Assembly: GCA_947489585.1 (NCBI GenBank)
Contig: CANLEE010000011.1
Span: 62,001 to 126,000, forward strand
Length of the DNA stretch: 64,000 bases
Source: an uncultured Psychroserpens sp.
GTDB taxonomy: Bacteria; Bacteroidota; Bacteroidia; Flavobacteriales; Flavobacteriaceae
Reading direction: 5' to 3'
Under the pieces are notes generated by a model. The model had not been told where the DNA came from. It saw nothing but the letters and a program-made list of their open reading frames with translations, and ran no database searches. The translations under genes and the position numbers were made by a program. Shown here piece after piece: positions 9,333 through 18,899 of the stretch. Within the stretch, counting starts at the first letter, position 1. Each line of letters starts with the position of its first letter.

Positions 9333-10205
9333 TTAATGATAAGCAGTGAAGATTTTCGTCGCTTCATTATAGGCACTTTCAAAACTCATCGCATTAAGAT
9401 TGTTGTTCTTGTTTGATGTAAAATAGGATAATACTTTCTCGGTTGGCATATTACCAGTGAGTTCATCTTTTGCCATAGGGCAACCTCCAAACCCCTGAAT
9501 AGCACCATCAAAGCGCATACATCCAGCTTTATAAGCTGCATTAATTTTTTCAAACCAGGTGGTTGGCGTTGTATGCAAGTGTGCTCCAAACTCGATGTCG
9601 GGATATTTCGGAATTAAATTAGAAAACAAATAATCAATACTTTCTGGGTTTGAACTTCCAATGGTATCACTTAATGATAAAATCTTTACGCCCATATTAC
9701 TTAAACGCTCAGTCCATTCTCCTACAATATCAACGTCCCAAGGATCTCCATAAGGGTTTCCAAATCCCATAGAAATATAGACCACGACTTCTTTATTATG
9801 CGCATTTGCCAATTCTAAAATTTCAGAAAGGGTTACCACAGATTGTGCAATAGTTTTATGTGTATTACGCATCTGGAAATTTTCAGAAATCGAAAACGGA
9901 TAGCCTAAATAATCAATTTCTGGATGTTTACAAGCATCGTTAGCACCTCTAGTATTTGCTATTATTGCTAAAAGCTTACTCGTCGTTTCACTTAAATCGA
10001 GTTGCGATAACACCGCTGCGGTATCAACCATTTGAGGAATGGCTTTTGGAGATACAAAACTTCCAAAATCAATCGTATCAAAACCTACGCGCAGCAATGA
10101 CTGGATATACTGTACTTTCTTTTCCGTTGGAATGAAGTCTTTAATACCTTGCATCGCATCACGAGGACATTCGATTATTTTTAGAGGTCGTTTCATGTCG
10201 TTCAA
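9333..10205 (-). CDS. Hydroxymethylglutaryl-CoA lyase
   Basis: 290 aa HMGL-like TIM barrel: IIECPRDAMQGIKDFIPT, SLSDTIGSSNPE, GAIQGFGGCPMAKDELTGNMPTE. Confidence 0.93.
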   Translation of the reverse strand: MNDMKRPLKIIECPRDAMQGIKDFIPTEKKVQYIQSLLRVGFDTIDFGSFVSPKAIPQMVDTAAVLSQLDLSETTSKLLAIIANTRGANDACKHPEIDYLGYPFSISENFQMRNTHKTIAQSVVTLSEILELANAHNKEVVVYISMGFGNPYGDPWDVDIVGEWTERLSNMGVKILSLSDTIGSSNPESIDYLFSNLIPKYPDIEFGAHLHTTPTTWFEKINAAYKAGCMRFDGAIQGFGGCPMAKDELTGNMPTEKVLSYFTSNKNNNLNAMSFESAYNEATKIFTAYH

Positions 10206-10234
10206 AGATAGTAATTAAGATGATTCTTTAATTG

Positions 10235-10861
10235 TTATTTTTCCGAAGTAAAAATGATAATTGCAATTCCTATAAAGACAATTATTTGCAACCATTTTAG
10301 ATAGAACCCAACACGTTTATGTTGTTTTATATACTCGGAAATTGAACCTGCCAGAATAGCTATTGTCGAAAAAATTATTGCAGACACAAGCATAAACAGT
10401 AATCCTAAAACATAAAACTGTAGCACAATGCTCATTGTATCACTAAATAAAAATCCGGGAAAGAATGCCAAAAAGAAAATAGAGACTTTAGGATTTAGTA
10501 CATTCATGATGAAGCCTTGCTTGAACAATTGTGTTGTACTCTTCTTAGGAATATCATCAGAAGTTAAATTTAACTCTGCTTTAGATTGATAAACTTTATA
10601 TGCTAGAAATAATAGGTATAAAGCCCCAAATAATTTGATTATAAAAAAGAGCGTGTCATTTTCCTTAATTATTGCAGAAACACCAAAGGCGACTAAAGTC
10701 GTATGCACAAGACATCCCGAAATTAAACCAGCTACAGTGGCTAAACCAAATTTTTTACCATTAACAATACTTTGCATTAATACATAAATATTGTCTGGTC
10801 CAGGAGATATTGCTAAGGCCGATGTTGCTAAAACAAATGATATGAGAAGGTCGTAGTTCAG
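10235..10861 (-). CDS. LysE family translocator (CTG-start extension proposed)
   Basis: ORF track starts at 10777, but the open frame upstream encodes LNYDLLISFVLATSALAISPGPDNIYVL, the conserved LysE N-terminus with the SPGPDN motif; the first plausible start is CTG at 10861-10859. Confidence 0.8.
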   Translation of the reverse strand: MNYDLLISFVLATSALAISPGPDNIYVLMQSIVNGKKFGLATVAGLISGCLVHTTLVAFGVSAIIKENDTLFFIIKLFGALYLLFLAYKVYQSKAELNLTSDDIPKKSTTQLFKQGFIMNVLNPKVSIFFLAFFPGFLFSDTMSIVLQFYVLGLLFMLVSAIIFSTIAILAGSISEYIKQHKRVGFYLKWLQIIVFIGIAIIIFTSEK

Positions 10862-10952
10862 TGCAAAAAATTTTAGTAAAAATAATCAAAAATTGTTGTA
10901 AGCTACGATGACTTCTAGCGACATAACTAAATAAAATTAATATCTATTAACT

Positions 10953-11903
10953 ATGAAAAAAATTACTTTCGCTTTAAAACCCCTAATCCTAATTTTCGCT
11001 ATCGCTGCTTTTAATAATGGCTATGCTCAAGATAGTAGAGCATCTTATACCATTACATTTACGAGTACTTGGGATACTGAAACTAATGATCCCGTAAACG
11101 GAAATAGTACGGCTGCACTACCCGGAAATGCACACTGGTCTAATCTTGTAGGAGCGACTCATAAAGGTTCTGTAGCTCTTCTAGAAATGGGAAGTCTAGC
11201 AACTGTGGGTGTTAAGAATGTAGCTGAATTAGGCGATAATAATGCCATTATGAGTGAAGTACAATCGCTTATAACTGCTGGTACTGCTGATCAATTTTTA
11301 CAAATGCCTTTCGATAGTTTTGCGCCCAGAACATTTGCTACACTTATGAATATTGAGGTTGATGAAAACTTTCCATTTTTAAGTGTCTTATCAATGATTG
11401 CACCTAGTCCAGATTGGATGATCGCAGTAAATAGTATTAATTTAAGAGACGGAAACTCATGGGTACAAAGTTTAACAATACCAATGTTTCCATATGACGC
11501 TGGAACAGATAGTGGCATAAATTATACATCTGGTAATCAGCCAACTGTACCTGCACAACCTATTACCTCTTTAATTAATATTGCGCCTTTTAATGACAAA
11601 CCAATAGGAACTTTAACCATCACATTTAATCAAACATTGAATGTAAGTGAACAAGAATTATCTCAGGTAAGATTATTCCCGAACCCTTCTAATGGACTCC
11701 TAAATATTACAACAACTGCTTCTAATATTTTAAGTAAAGCGTTTGTTTATGATGTATTAGGCAAACAAGTAGCCAAATTTGATAACAACAATTCTAATCA
11801 ACAATTACAATTTGATTTAGCCAATTTAAAGACCGGAATTTATCTTGTTCGATTGGCACTTCAGGATGGTTCAAGTATTACAAAAAAGATAGTGCTTAAC
11901 TAA
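10953..11903 (+). CDS. Spondin_N-domain secreted protein with T9SS type A sorting domain
   Basis: ASYTITFTSTWD...PGNAHWSNLVGATHKG typical of Spondin_N; C-terminal LFPNPSNG...KTGIYLVRLALQDGSSITKKIVLN. Confidence 0.88.
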   Translation: MKKITFALKPLILIFAIAAFNNGYAQDSRASYTITFTSTWDTETNDPVNGNSTAALPGNAHWSNLVGATHKGSVALLEMGSLATVGVKNVAELGDNNAIMSEVQSLITAGTADQFLQMPFDSFAPRTFATLMNIEVDENFPFLSVLSMIAPSPDWMIAVNSINLRDGNSWVQSLTIPMFPYDAGTDSGINYTSGNQPTVPAQPITSLINIAPFNDKPIGTLTITFNQTLNVSEQELSQVRLFPNPSNGLLNITTTASNILSKAFVYDVLGKQVAKFDNNNSNQQLQFDLANLKTGIYLVRLALQDGSSITKKIVLN

Positions 11904-11931
11904 ATATGCTAAACTGCATTTAGTTTGTAAG

Positions 11932-12010
11932 ATTAGGTATTTAATTGCTTTTTTTTATTAGACTTTATTACTAAAGTATTGTATTTCATCTATAAAATTA
12001 GGTATTTAAT
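11932..12010 (+). repeat. 14-bp direct repeat ATTAGGTATTTAAT (11932-11945 and 11997-12010)
   Basis: Two exact copies 65 bp apart, each followed by a T-rich run, upstream of the secreted metalloprotease gene. Confidence 0.7.
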
Positions 12011-12074
12011 CGGTTTTTTGATATGTTTACAACAAAAATTGAACCTGCATTTTTTAGCAGTAACTACTAAACTC

Positions 12075-13808
12075 ATGAAAAAAATACTACTACTTTTTAC
12101 AGCATTAATTACATGTTCGCTACTTAATGCCCAAACTGAACCAGAATGTGGTACAACAATGTCACCAGAGTCTCAAGCTATTTTTGAGCAACTCTTACCT
12201 CAAGTTAAACAATACGAAGAAGAATATTTCCAATTAGCAAATTCAAGACGTTCGTCTACTGCTATGAGTAGTGTGCCCATTAAAGCACATATTGTTAGAC
12301 CTAGTGCTGGTTTTGGTGGATTGACCGTATCTGAATTAAATAATGCAATTTCTATTATGAATAGCTATTTCGCTAATGCATATCTAGAATTCTTTTTATG
12401 TGAAGGCATTAATTATATAGATAGTGATATGTTTTTTGATTATTCACTAGATGAAGAAGCAGCTCTTACAAATGCTAACGTTGATAATGTTATTAATATT
12501 TATTTTGTAAACTCAATAACCACGACCCAAGGTGGTGGTTTATGTGGCTATGCCTATTTTCCAGGTGGCCCAGAAACGATTTTAATGGCTAATAGTTGTA
12601 CAACCAATGGCAGTACCCTAACTCATGAAATGGGACATTTCTTTTTCCTATCACATACTCATGGTAACATAAATGGGACATTAACCGAAGAACTTGTTGA
12701 TGGTTCTAATTGCCAAACAACTGGTGATTTTATTTGTGATACAGCAGCAGATCCTCAGCTCAGTAGTGCTAAAGTAAATACATCTTGTGTATATACTGCA
12801 GTAGAGTTTGATGCTAACGGTCAACTTTTTACACCAAATCCAAGAAACATTATGTCATACTCTAGACAATCCTGTCGAAATGAACTATCTCTTCAGCAGT
12901 ATGCGCGAATTTATGGTGTATATCAAGCATCACGATCAGTTATGGCATGTCCAAGCTTAAATGTGGATATCGATGCTAATTACACTTTGGCTTGTAGTTC
13001 AACTTTAGATGTTAATTTTACCGATAATAGTATTGGTGCTACATCATGGGAATGGGATGTTGATGGTGATGATGTTATTGATTATACAACTCAAAACCCA
13101 ACACACACCTATTCAACTGGAGGTACTTTTGATGTAACGCTAACCATTTCAGATGGTGTACAATCTATTACTAAAGTATATGATGAGTATATTGATTTCC
13201 CACGTGCTGATGTTGCCACTGCACAAATTAGCCTATCAATTACATTAGATAGTTTCCCAGAAGAAACATCATGGGAACTTAGAAACAGTGCTGGAACAGT
13301 TTTATATTCAAGCCCTGTATATGTATCAGGTACTGATAATTTCCAAACCTTTAATTATGATTTTGATGTCACGGCAAACGAATGTTATACTTTTGATATT
13401 TTTGACAGTGCAAACAATGGTATTTGTTGTGGATTTGAAGGCACAATCGCTTATGAATTAACAACTTTAGAAGGTGCTAGTATAAGAGCTTCAAATGGTG
13501 TTTTTGAAGCTGTTCAATCCACTTATATTGGCAATGATGTGTTAGGTGTAGATGATTATTTTGCAAATAATGCGATTTCTGTATATCCAAATCCTACAAA
13601 AGGTATTTTGAATATTAAACTATCAAATACTAACAATTTACCAGATAGCTATACTATTTATAATATGTTAGGACAAGTTATTACGACTAAAACTATAACT
13701 CAATCTGAAGATTTAAGTATCCAAGCAAATCTATTTAGTGAAGGCGTTTATTACGTGAAAGTTTCAAAAGGAACTAATTCTAATACGATACCTTTTATCA
13801 AAAACTAG
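12075..13808 (+). CDS. Secreted zinc metalloprotease (M43-like), PKD domain, T9SS sorting domain
   Basis: Signal peptide MKKILLLFTALITCSLLNAQ at 12075; zinc motif THEMGHFFFLSHTHG; PKD domain; C-terminal SVYPNPTKG...VSKGTNSNTIPFIKN. The track start at 11979 gives an unlikely N-terminal extension. Confidence 0.9.
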   Translation: MKKILLLFTALITCSLLNAQTEPECGTTMSPESQAIFEQLLPQVKQYEEEYFQLANSRRSSTAMSSVPIKAHIVRPSAGFGGLTVSELNNAISIMNSYFANAYLEFFLCEGINYIDSDMFFDYSLDEEAALTNANVDNVINIYFVNSITTTQGGGLCGYAYFPGGPETILMANSCTTNGSTLTHEMGHFFFLSHTHGNINGTLTEELVDGSNCQTTGDFICDTAADPQLSSAKVNTSCVYTAVEFDANGQLFTPNPRNIMSYSRQSCRNELSLQQYARIYGVYQASRSVMACPSLNVDIDANYTLACSSTLDVNFTDNSIGATSWEWDVDGDDVIDYTTQNPTHTYSTGGTFDVTLTISDGVQSITKVYDEYIDFPRADVATAQISLSITLDSFPEETSWELRNSAGTVLYSSPVYVSGTDNFQTFNYDFDVTANECYTFDIFDSANNGICCGFEGTIAYELTTLEGASIRASNGVFEAVQSTYIGNDVLGVDDYFANNAISVYPNPTKGILNIKLSNTNNLPDSYTIYNMLGQVITTKTITQSEDLSIQANLFSEGVYYVKVSKGTNSNTIPFIKN

Positions 13809-13827
13809 AGTTACAGCTATAAATTAT

Positions 13828-13864
13828 AAAAAAGCGAATTGATTAATCTCAATTCGCTTTTTTT
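13828..13864. terminator. Bidirectional intrinsic terminator
   Basis: AAAAAAGCGAATTGA-TTAATC-TCAATTCGCTTTTTT between convergent genes. Confidence 0.9.
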
Positions 13865-14886
13865 ATGAGTGATTTGTTGATGTCTCTAATTAATTTAGGT
13901 CCTTCGTAAATAAAACCTGTATAGATTTGCACCAAATCTGCTCCAGCTTCAATTTTTTCTAAAGCATCTTCTGTCGAATGAATACCTCCTACTCCAATAA
14001 TTGGGAATGACTTATGACTCTTATCAGCTAAGTATTTTATAACTCGTGTCGATTTTGCCTTAATGGGTTGACCACTTAAACCTCCATTTCCTATTTCGGT
14101 TAGTCGCTCATCAGAAGCTTTTAAACCTGTCCTATCTGTTGATGTATTGCTCGTAATAACACCATCTAAATTCGTTTCTTTTACAAGGTCAATAATCTCA
14201 TCTAACTGGTTATTGTTTAAGTCTGGTGCAATTTTTAGCAAAATAGGTTTCTGTACGTCAAAAGTCATATTTGCTTTTTGAACTTCAGAAATGAGCTCTA
14301 ATAAGTAGTCTTTATCGTTCAGTTTTGCATGACTACCAACGTTTGGGCAGCTGACATTAAGTACAAAATAATCTACATAAGGATGTAAGCCGTTAAAGCA
14401 TTCAAGATAATCACTTGTATAGTCTTCTGGTTTTGTGTGGGTATTTTTACCAATATTTCCACCTATAATAAGTTTGCCTTTGTTCTTTTTTAATTCTGAA
14501 ATAGCAGCTTCAAGCCCCTCATTATTAAACCCCATTCGGTTGATAATCCCTTTATCATCTTTCAAACGAAACAGTCGTTTTTTAGGATTTCCAATTTGGC
14601 CTTTAGGCGTCACAGTTCCTATTTCTATAAACCCGAAACCAAAATTTGCCAACTCATTATATAAGACTGCATTTTTATCAAAACCTGCGGCTAAACCTAC
14701 TGGATTCTTAAATTTCAATCCAAATAATTCGCGCTCCAATGCTGCATCATTAACTAGATACATACTTCTAAATAGTGCAGACATTCCAGGAATTTTAGAA
14801 ACATTCCGAATTAAAGAAAAGGTAAAATAGTGCACTTTTTCAGGATCAAAAGCGAATAATATTGGTCTTAGTAGAAGCTTATACAT
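13849..14886 (-). CDS. pyrD: Dihydroorotate dehydrogenase (quinone)
   Basis: [70 protein letters not shown]. Start could be 14907. Confidence 0.97.
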   Translation of the reverse strand: MYKLLLRPILFAFDPEKVHYFTFSLIRNVSKIPGMSALFRSMYLVNDAALERELFGLKFKNPVGLAAGFDKNAVLYNELANFGFGFIEIGTVTPKGQIGNPKKRLFRLKDDKGIINRMGFNNEGLEAAISELKKNKGKLIIGGNIGKNTHTKPEDYTSDYLECFNGLHPYVDYFVLNVSCPNVGSHAKLNDKDYLLELISEVQKANMTFDVQKPILLKIAPDLNNNQLDEIIDLVKETNLDGVITSNTSTDRTGLKASDERLTEIGNGGLSGQPIKAKSTRVIKYLADKSHKSFPIIGVGGIHSTEDALEKIEAGADLVQIYTGFIYEGPKLIRDINKSLIKKAN

Positions 14887-14998
14887 TGAAAATCTTTTCA
14901 GATGCAAAAATACTACAGATTTAATTAAAATCGCTAACTTTCATCCCACAAACCTCAAAGGTTTATATTTTACTAACAATCAAACCCTTAACACAATT

Positions 14999-15012
14999 AT
15001 AATTGCAATTAT
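14999..15012. promoter_or_regulatory. Perfect 14-bp palindrome abutting the pepT start codon
   Basis: ATAATTGCAATTAT immediately before ATG at 15013. Confidence 0.45.
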
Positions 15013-16257
15013 ATGATCTCCAAAGAACACATCATTAAACGATTTATAAGTTACGTGACTGTTGATACAGAATCTGACCCAGAAAGCGACACAACACCAA
15101 GTACGGCAAAGCAATGGGATTTAGCGCATGCACTTGCAAAAGAGCTTATTGCTATAGGTATGAAAGATGTGACTATAGACCCTAATGCTTATATCATGGC
15201 AACCTTACCTAGCAATGTAGACCATGAGGTACCAACTATTGGTTTTGTATCTCACTTTGACACCTCGCCCGATTTTACTGGAGCTAATGTCAAGCCAAGA
15301 GTTATTGAGGATTATGATGGTAAAGATATTGCGCTTAATGCTGAACATAATATCATTCTATCACCAGACTATTTTGAAGATTTACTACTTTATAAAGGTC
15401 AGACCTTAATTGTTACTGACGGAACAACACTTCTTGGTGCAGATGATAAAGCTGGTATTACAGAAATCGTCTCTGCCATGGAATACCTCATCAATCACCC
15501 AGAAATTAAACACGGTGACATTAGAGTTGGGTTTACACCTGATGAAGAGATTGGTCGTGGTGCACACAAATTTGATGTCGAAAAATTTGGAGCCGATTGG
15601 GCATATACTATGGATGGCAGTCAAATTGGAGAGCTCGAATATGAAAACTTTAATGCTGCTGGTGCTAAAGTCACAGTAAAAGGTAAAATTGTACATCCTG
15701 GTTACGCCAAAGGTAAAATGGTGAACTCCATGTATATTGCTACAGAATTTATCAACTCACTACCACGCATGGAAACACCAGAGCATACCGAAGGCTATCA
15801 AGGCTTTTTTCATCTCTACAGTATTGAAGGTAAAGTAGAAGAAACTGTATTGCAATACATCATTAGAGATCATGATATGGCGCATTTTGAAGCCCGTAAA
15901 GAAGTGATGCAGAAACTCACTAACGAGATTAATGCACAATACGAACGTGAAGTGATTACAATTGATATTAAAGACCAATACTTTAATATGAAAGAAAAAG
16001 TCGTTCCTGTTATGCATATTGTTGATATTGCTGAAGAAGCGATGAAACAATTAGACATTGAACCCTTAATCAAACCTATTAGAGGTGGAACTGATGGCTC
16101 ACAATTAAGCTATATGGGCTTACCGTGCCCAAATATTTTTGCTGGCGGGCACAATTTCCATGGACGCTATGAATATGTACCTGTAGAAAGTATGATTAAA
16201 GCCACTGAAGTGATTTGCAAGATTGCAGAGTTAACAGCTAAAAAGGCTATGAATTAA
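15013..16257 (+). CDS. pepT: Peptidase T (tripeptide aminopeptidase)
   Basis: 414 aa M20[77 protein letters not shown]. Confidence 0.97.
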   Translation: MISKEHIIKRFISYVTVDTESDPESDTTPSTAKQWDLAHALAKELIAIGMKDVTIDPNAYIMATLPSNVDHEVPTIGFVSHFDTSPDFTGANVKPRVIEDYDGKDIALNAEHNIILSPDYFEDLLLYKGQTLIVTDGTTLLGADDKAGITEIVSAMEYLINHPEIKHGDIRVGFTPDEEIGRGAHKFDVEKFGADWAYTMDGSQIGELEYENFNAAGAKVTVKGKIVHPGYAKGKMVNSMYIATEFINSLPRMETPEHTEGYQGFFHLYSIEGKVEETVLQYIIRDHDMAHFEARKEVMQKLTNEINAQYEREVITIDIKDQYFNMKEKVVPVMHIVDIAEEAMKQLDIEPLIKPIRGGTDGSQLSYMGLPCPNIFAGGHNFHGRYEYVPVESMIKATEVICKIAELTAKKAMN

Positions 16258-16267
16258 TTTTAGACAA

Positions 16268-16867
16268 ATGCAAAAAATATATTCTGTTGAAGAATACATC
16301 GAAGTGAATTCGCATTTTGCGGAGGAACTAACTGTACTTCGTAATATCATAAACACAACTGAATTAGAAGAAACCGTTAAATGGAGTATGCCAACCTATT
16401 GTTTAAATGGGAAGAATGTTTTAGGTATTGGTGCTTTTAAAAACCACTTCTGCTTGTGGTTTCATCAAGGTGTATTTTTAAAAGATTCACATCAACTCTT
16501 AATCAATGCCCAAGAGAATAAAACAAAAGCTTTACGTCAAATGCGTTTTGACACTAAAGCAGATATCAATATGTCTGCAGTTTTAGCTTATGTAAAAGAA
16601 GCTATTGAAAACCAACGATTAGGAAGAGAGATAAAACCTACCCGCAAAGCCAAAGCGGTTATCGTTCCCAAGGAACTCAAAGAAGTCTTAAAATCGAACG
16701 TTGAACTCAATACCAGTTTTAAATCCCTAACGCCTGGAAAGCAACGCGAATATTGTGACTATATTAGTGAAGCCAAACGTGAGGCTACCAAACTATCACG
16801 GTTAGAAAAAATAACACCAATGATTATTCAAGGTGTAGGATTGCACGACAAATATAAAAACTGTTAA
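16268..16867 (+). CDS. YdeI/DUF1801-type protein
   Basis: EETVKWSMPTYCLNGKNVLGIGAFKNHFCLWFHQG; C-terminal LTPGKQREYCDYISEAKREATKLSRLEK. Confidence 0.85.
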   Translation: MQKIYSVEEYIEVNSHFAEELTVLRNIINTTELEETVKWSMPTYCLNGKNVLGIGAFKNHFCLWFHQGVFLKDSHQLLINAQENKTKALRQMRFDTKADINMSAVLAYVKEAIENQRLGREIKPTRKAKAVIVPKELKEVLKSNVELNTSFKSLTPGKQREYCDYISEAKREATKLSRLEKITPMIIQGVGLHDKYKNC

Positions 16868-16877
16868 ATCTAAAACA

Positions 16878-16914
16878 TAAAAAACTCCGAAAGTAACTTT
16901 CGGAGTTTTTTATA
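16878..16914. terminator. Bidirectional intrinsic terminator
   Basis: AAAAAACTCCGAAAGTAACTTTCGGAGTTTTTT. Confidence 0.9.
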
Positions 16915-16931
16915 TATTGAATATTTAAATT

Positions 16932-17222
16932 CTATTTTACAGTTGCAGGAGCATTTAATTTTCTACTAATCTCCATAGAAATTGCAGAACGTTCAAATTT
17001 TATTTTTCCAGCAAGTGTTTCGATAACACAACTGTTGTCTTTATCATTAAGATCAACAATCTTCCCGTGCATACCGCTTTTAGTTACAACTTTATCACCT
17101 CTTTTTAATGCCGCTGCAAAAGCTTTCTCTTGCTTTGCACGTTTCATTTGTGGTGCTATCATAAAGAAATACACCACAGCAAACATGGCTATAAAAGGTA
17201 AAAAATCTCCAATTGAACCCAT
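16932..17222 (-). CDS. yajC: Preprotein translocase subunit YajC
   Basis: PFIAMFAVVYFFMIAPQMKRAKQEKAFAAALKRGDKVVTKSGMHGKI. Confidence 0.95.
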   Translation of the reverse strand: MGSIGDFLPFIAMFAVVYFFMIAPQMKRAKQEKAFAAALKRGDKVVTKSGMHGKIVDLNDKDNSCVIETLAGKIKFERSAISMEISRKLNAPATVK

Positions 17223-17226
17223 ATAA

Positions 17227-17724
17227 TTATTTTCCTACAGATTTAATTGTAGCAGAACCTGCCTTAGCTGGTGCATTTGGATCTGGCTCAACAAACGCTT
17301 TAATTTTAACAACTTCAGAACCTTTTTCTGTATTTGTTGTCAATGTAATAGACTTCTGTACTTGGTTAGAACCTTTTCCGTTAAACTTCACTGTGAACTC
17401 AGCAGACTCACCTGGAGCTAAAGGATCTCTGTTCCAATCAGATGGTACAGTACAGCCACAAGTACTCTTAATGTTACTTACTACTAAAGGTGTTTTACCT
17501 GTGTTCGTATATTTGAATACAGTTTCTACTGGAGTACCATTAACGATAGTTCCAAAATCATGCTCAGTTTCTGTGAAAGAAATCACTGGAAAGTCTGCAG
17601 CACTTGCATCTCTTTCTGCTGCAGCTGCCACGTTATCTTGATTAATTTTGCTTGTTGCATCTTCTTTACAAGATGTGAAAGCTACTAAACATAATGCGCT
17701 TAACGCTAAAATTACTTTTTTCAT
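17227..17724 (-). CDS. DUF1573 domain lipoprotein
   Basis: Lipobox FTSC; TEHDFGTIVNGTPVETVFKYTNTGKTPLVVSNIKSTCGCTVPSD. Confidence 0.92.
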   Translation of the reverse strand: MKKVILALSALCLVAFTSCKEDATSKINQDNVAAAAERDASAADFPVISFTETEHDFGTIVNGTPVETVFKYTNTGKTPLVVSNIKSTCGCTVPSDWNRDPLAPGESAEFTVKFNGKGSNQVQKSITLTTNTEKGSEVVKIKAFVEPDPNAPAKAGSATIKSVGK

Positions 17725-17851
17725 TACTATAATTTTTAAATATTTGTTTTGATTCGAGAAGCCAAATGTACTAATTATTTCATCTAATTAAAATTTTTAG
17801 CTCATTTTCAAACAAAACATTAACAGTCTATAGCTTATAAAACCTAGAGAA

Positions 17852-18796
17852 TTACATCAAACCTCTACCTATTTTGTTCAATTGGCCTTCTGAAGTATAT
17901 TCTTTAACAATCTTATCGAGAATACCGTTTATAAAATTGCTACTCTTTGGTGTAGAGTATTCTTTTGCAACCTCTAAATACTCGTTAATGGTTACTTTTA
18001 CTGGTATTGATGGAAATTTTTGGAACTCACAAATTGCCATTTGCATTAAAACAGTATCAATTTGTGTGATACGTTCAGCGTCCCAATTTTTAGTTTTTGC
18101 TGAAATTTCAGCGCTAAAAACCGCTTGATTAAGAATTGTTTTTTTCAATAAATCCACACCAAAATCGCGGTCTTCTAAATCTTTAAATAATTTAGGTGTA
18201 AAGAATTTTCCGTCAGAAGATGCTTTAACTTTCTTCAATAACTTTAAAATTGCCGTATTTACCACTGGAAGATCATCTAACCATGTGATACGTTTATCTT
18301 CAAAATAATCGTAAAGCTTATCATTTGGAGCAACAATTTCAGTAAACATATCAATGACAAAATTCTTATCTTCTTTTAAGGTTGATGTTTTAGTTGCCAT
18401 GTATTCCTTATAGATATCACTTTCTAAAATCGACTTAAAAATGACATCAACATATTCAAAATCTAAATACCAAAGGTTTTCTTTTTGATTTTCAATATGT
18501 TCTTTCAATGCTTCATTAGTATTGAGCATTATCAAAACTTCGTTATTAACAAACTTAGAATTAGGGTTTTTCTCTTCTTGAGTGGCTAGAAGTTTTTTTT
18601 GTGTTTTTTCTTGATGGTCTTTCGCTTTTTTATGCACTTCAACTAAAAGTGATAATTGAGCTATAAACAAATCGTACATACTATCCAGACTCTGAAGTAA
18701 AAATTTCTCATTGGCTTTGAGGTTATCACTTTCACTTCCTTTAGAGGCGTAAAGTGTTTGCATAACTTTAATACGAATGTGTCGTCTGTTTAACAT
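17852..18796 (-). CDS. nusB: Transcription antitermination factor NusB
   Basis: MLNRRHIRIKVMQTLYA and C-terminal PVKVTINEYLEVAKEYSTPKSSNFINGILDKI; long Bacteroidota form. Confidence 0.95.
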   Translation of the reverse strand: MLNRRHIRIKVMQTLYASKGSESDNLKANEKFLLQSLDSMYDLFIAQLSLLVEVHKKAKDHQEKTQKKLLATQEEKNPNSKFVNNEVLIMLNTNEALKEHIENQKENLWYLDFEYVDVIFKSILESDIYKEYMATKTSTLKEDKNFVIDMFTEIVAPNDKLYDYFEDKRITWLDDLPVVNTAILKLLKKVKASSDGKFFTPKLFKDLEDRDFGVDLLKKTILNQAVFSAEISAKTKNWDAERITQIDTVLMQMAICEFQKFPSIPVKVTINEYLEVAKEYSTPKSSNFINGILDKIVKEYTSEGQLNKIGRGLM

Positions 18797-18819
18797 GGTT
18801 GCAAAGAGCTATAAATTAA

Positions 18820-18848
18820 CAAAGCGAAAGTTAATCTCTTTCGCTTTG
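18820..18848. terminator. Strong hairpin between nusB and leucine dehydrogenase
   Basis: CAAAGCGAAAG-N7-CTTTCGCTTTG, perfect 11-bp stem downstream of the leuDH stop. Confidence 0.65.
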
Positions 18849-18899
18849 CAAAAATACTATTATTTTGAGTTAAGAAAAATATTTAAATACGATTTTAAA

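Noticed and set aside
15224-16073. Several alternative-frame ORFs within pepT
   Set aside because: PepT motifs span the region; alternative frames lack domain features.
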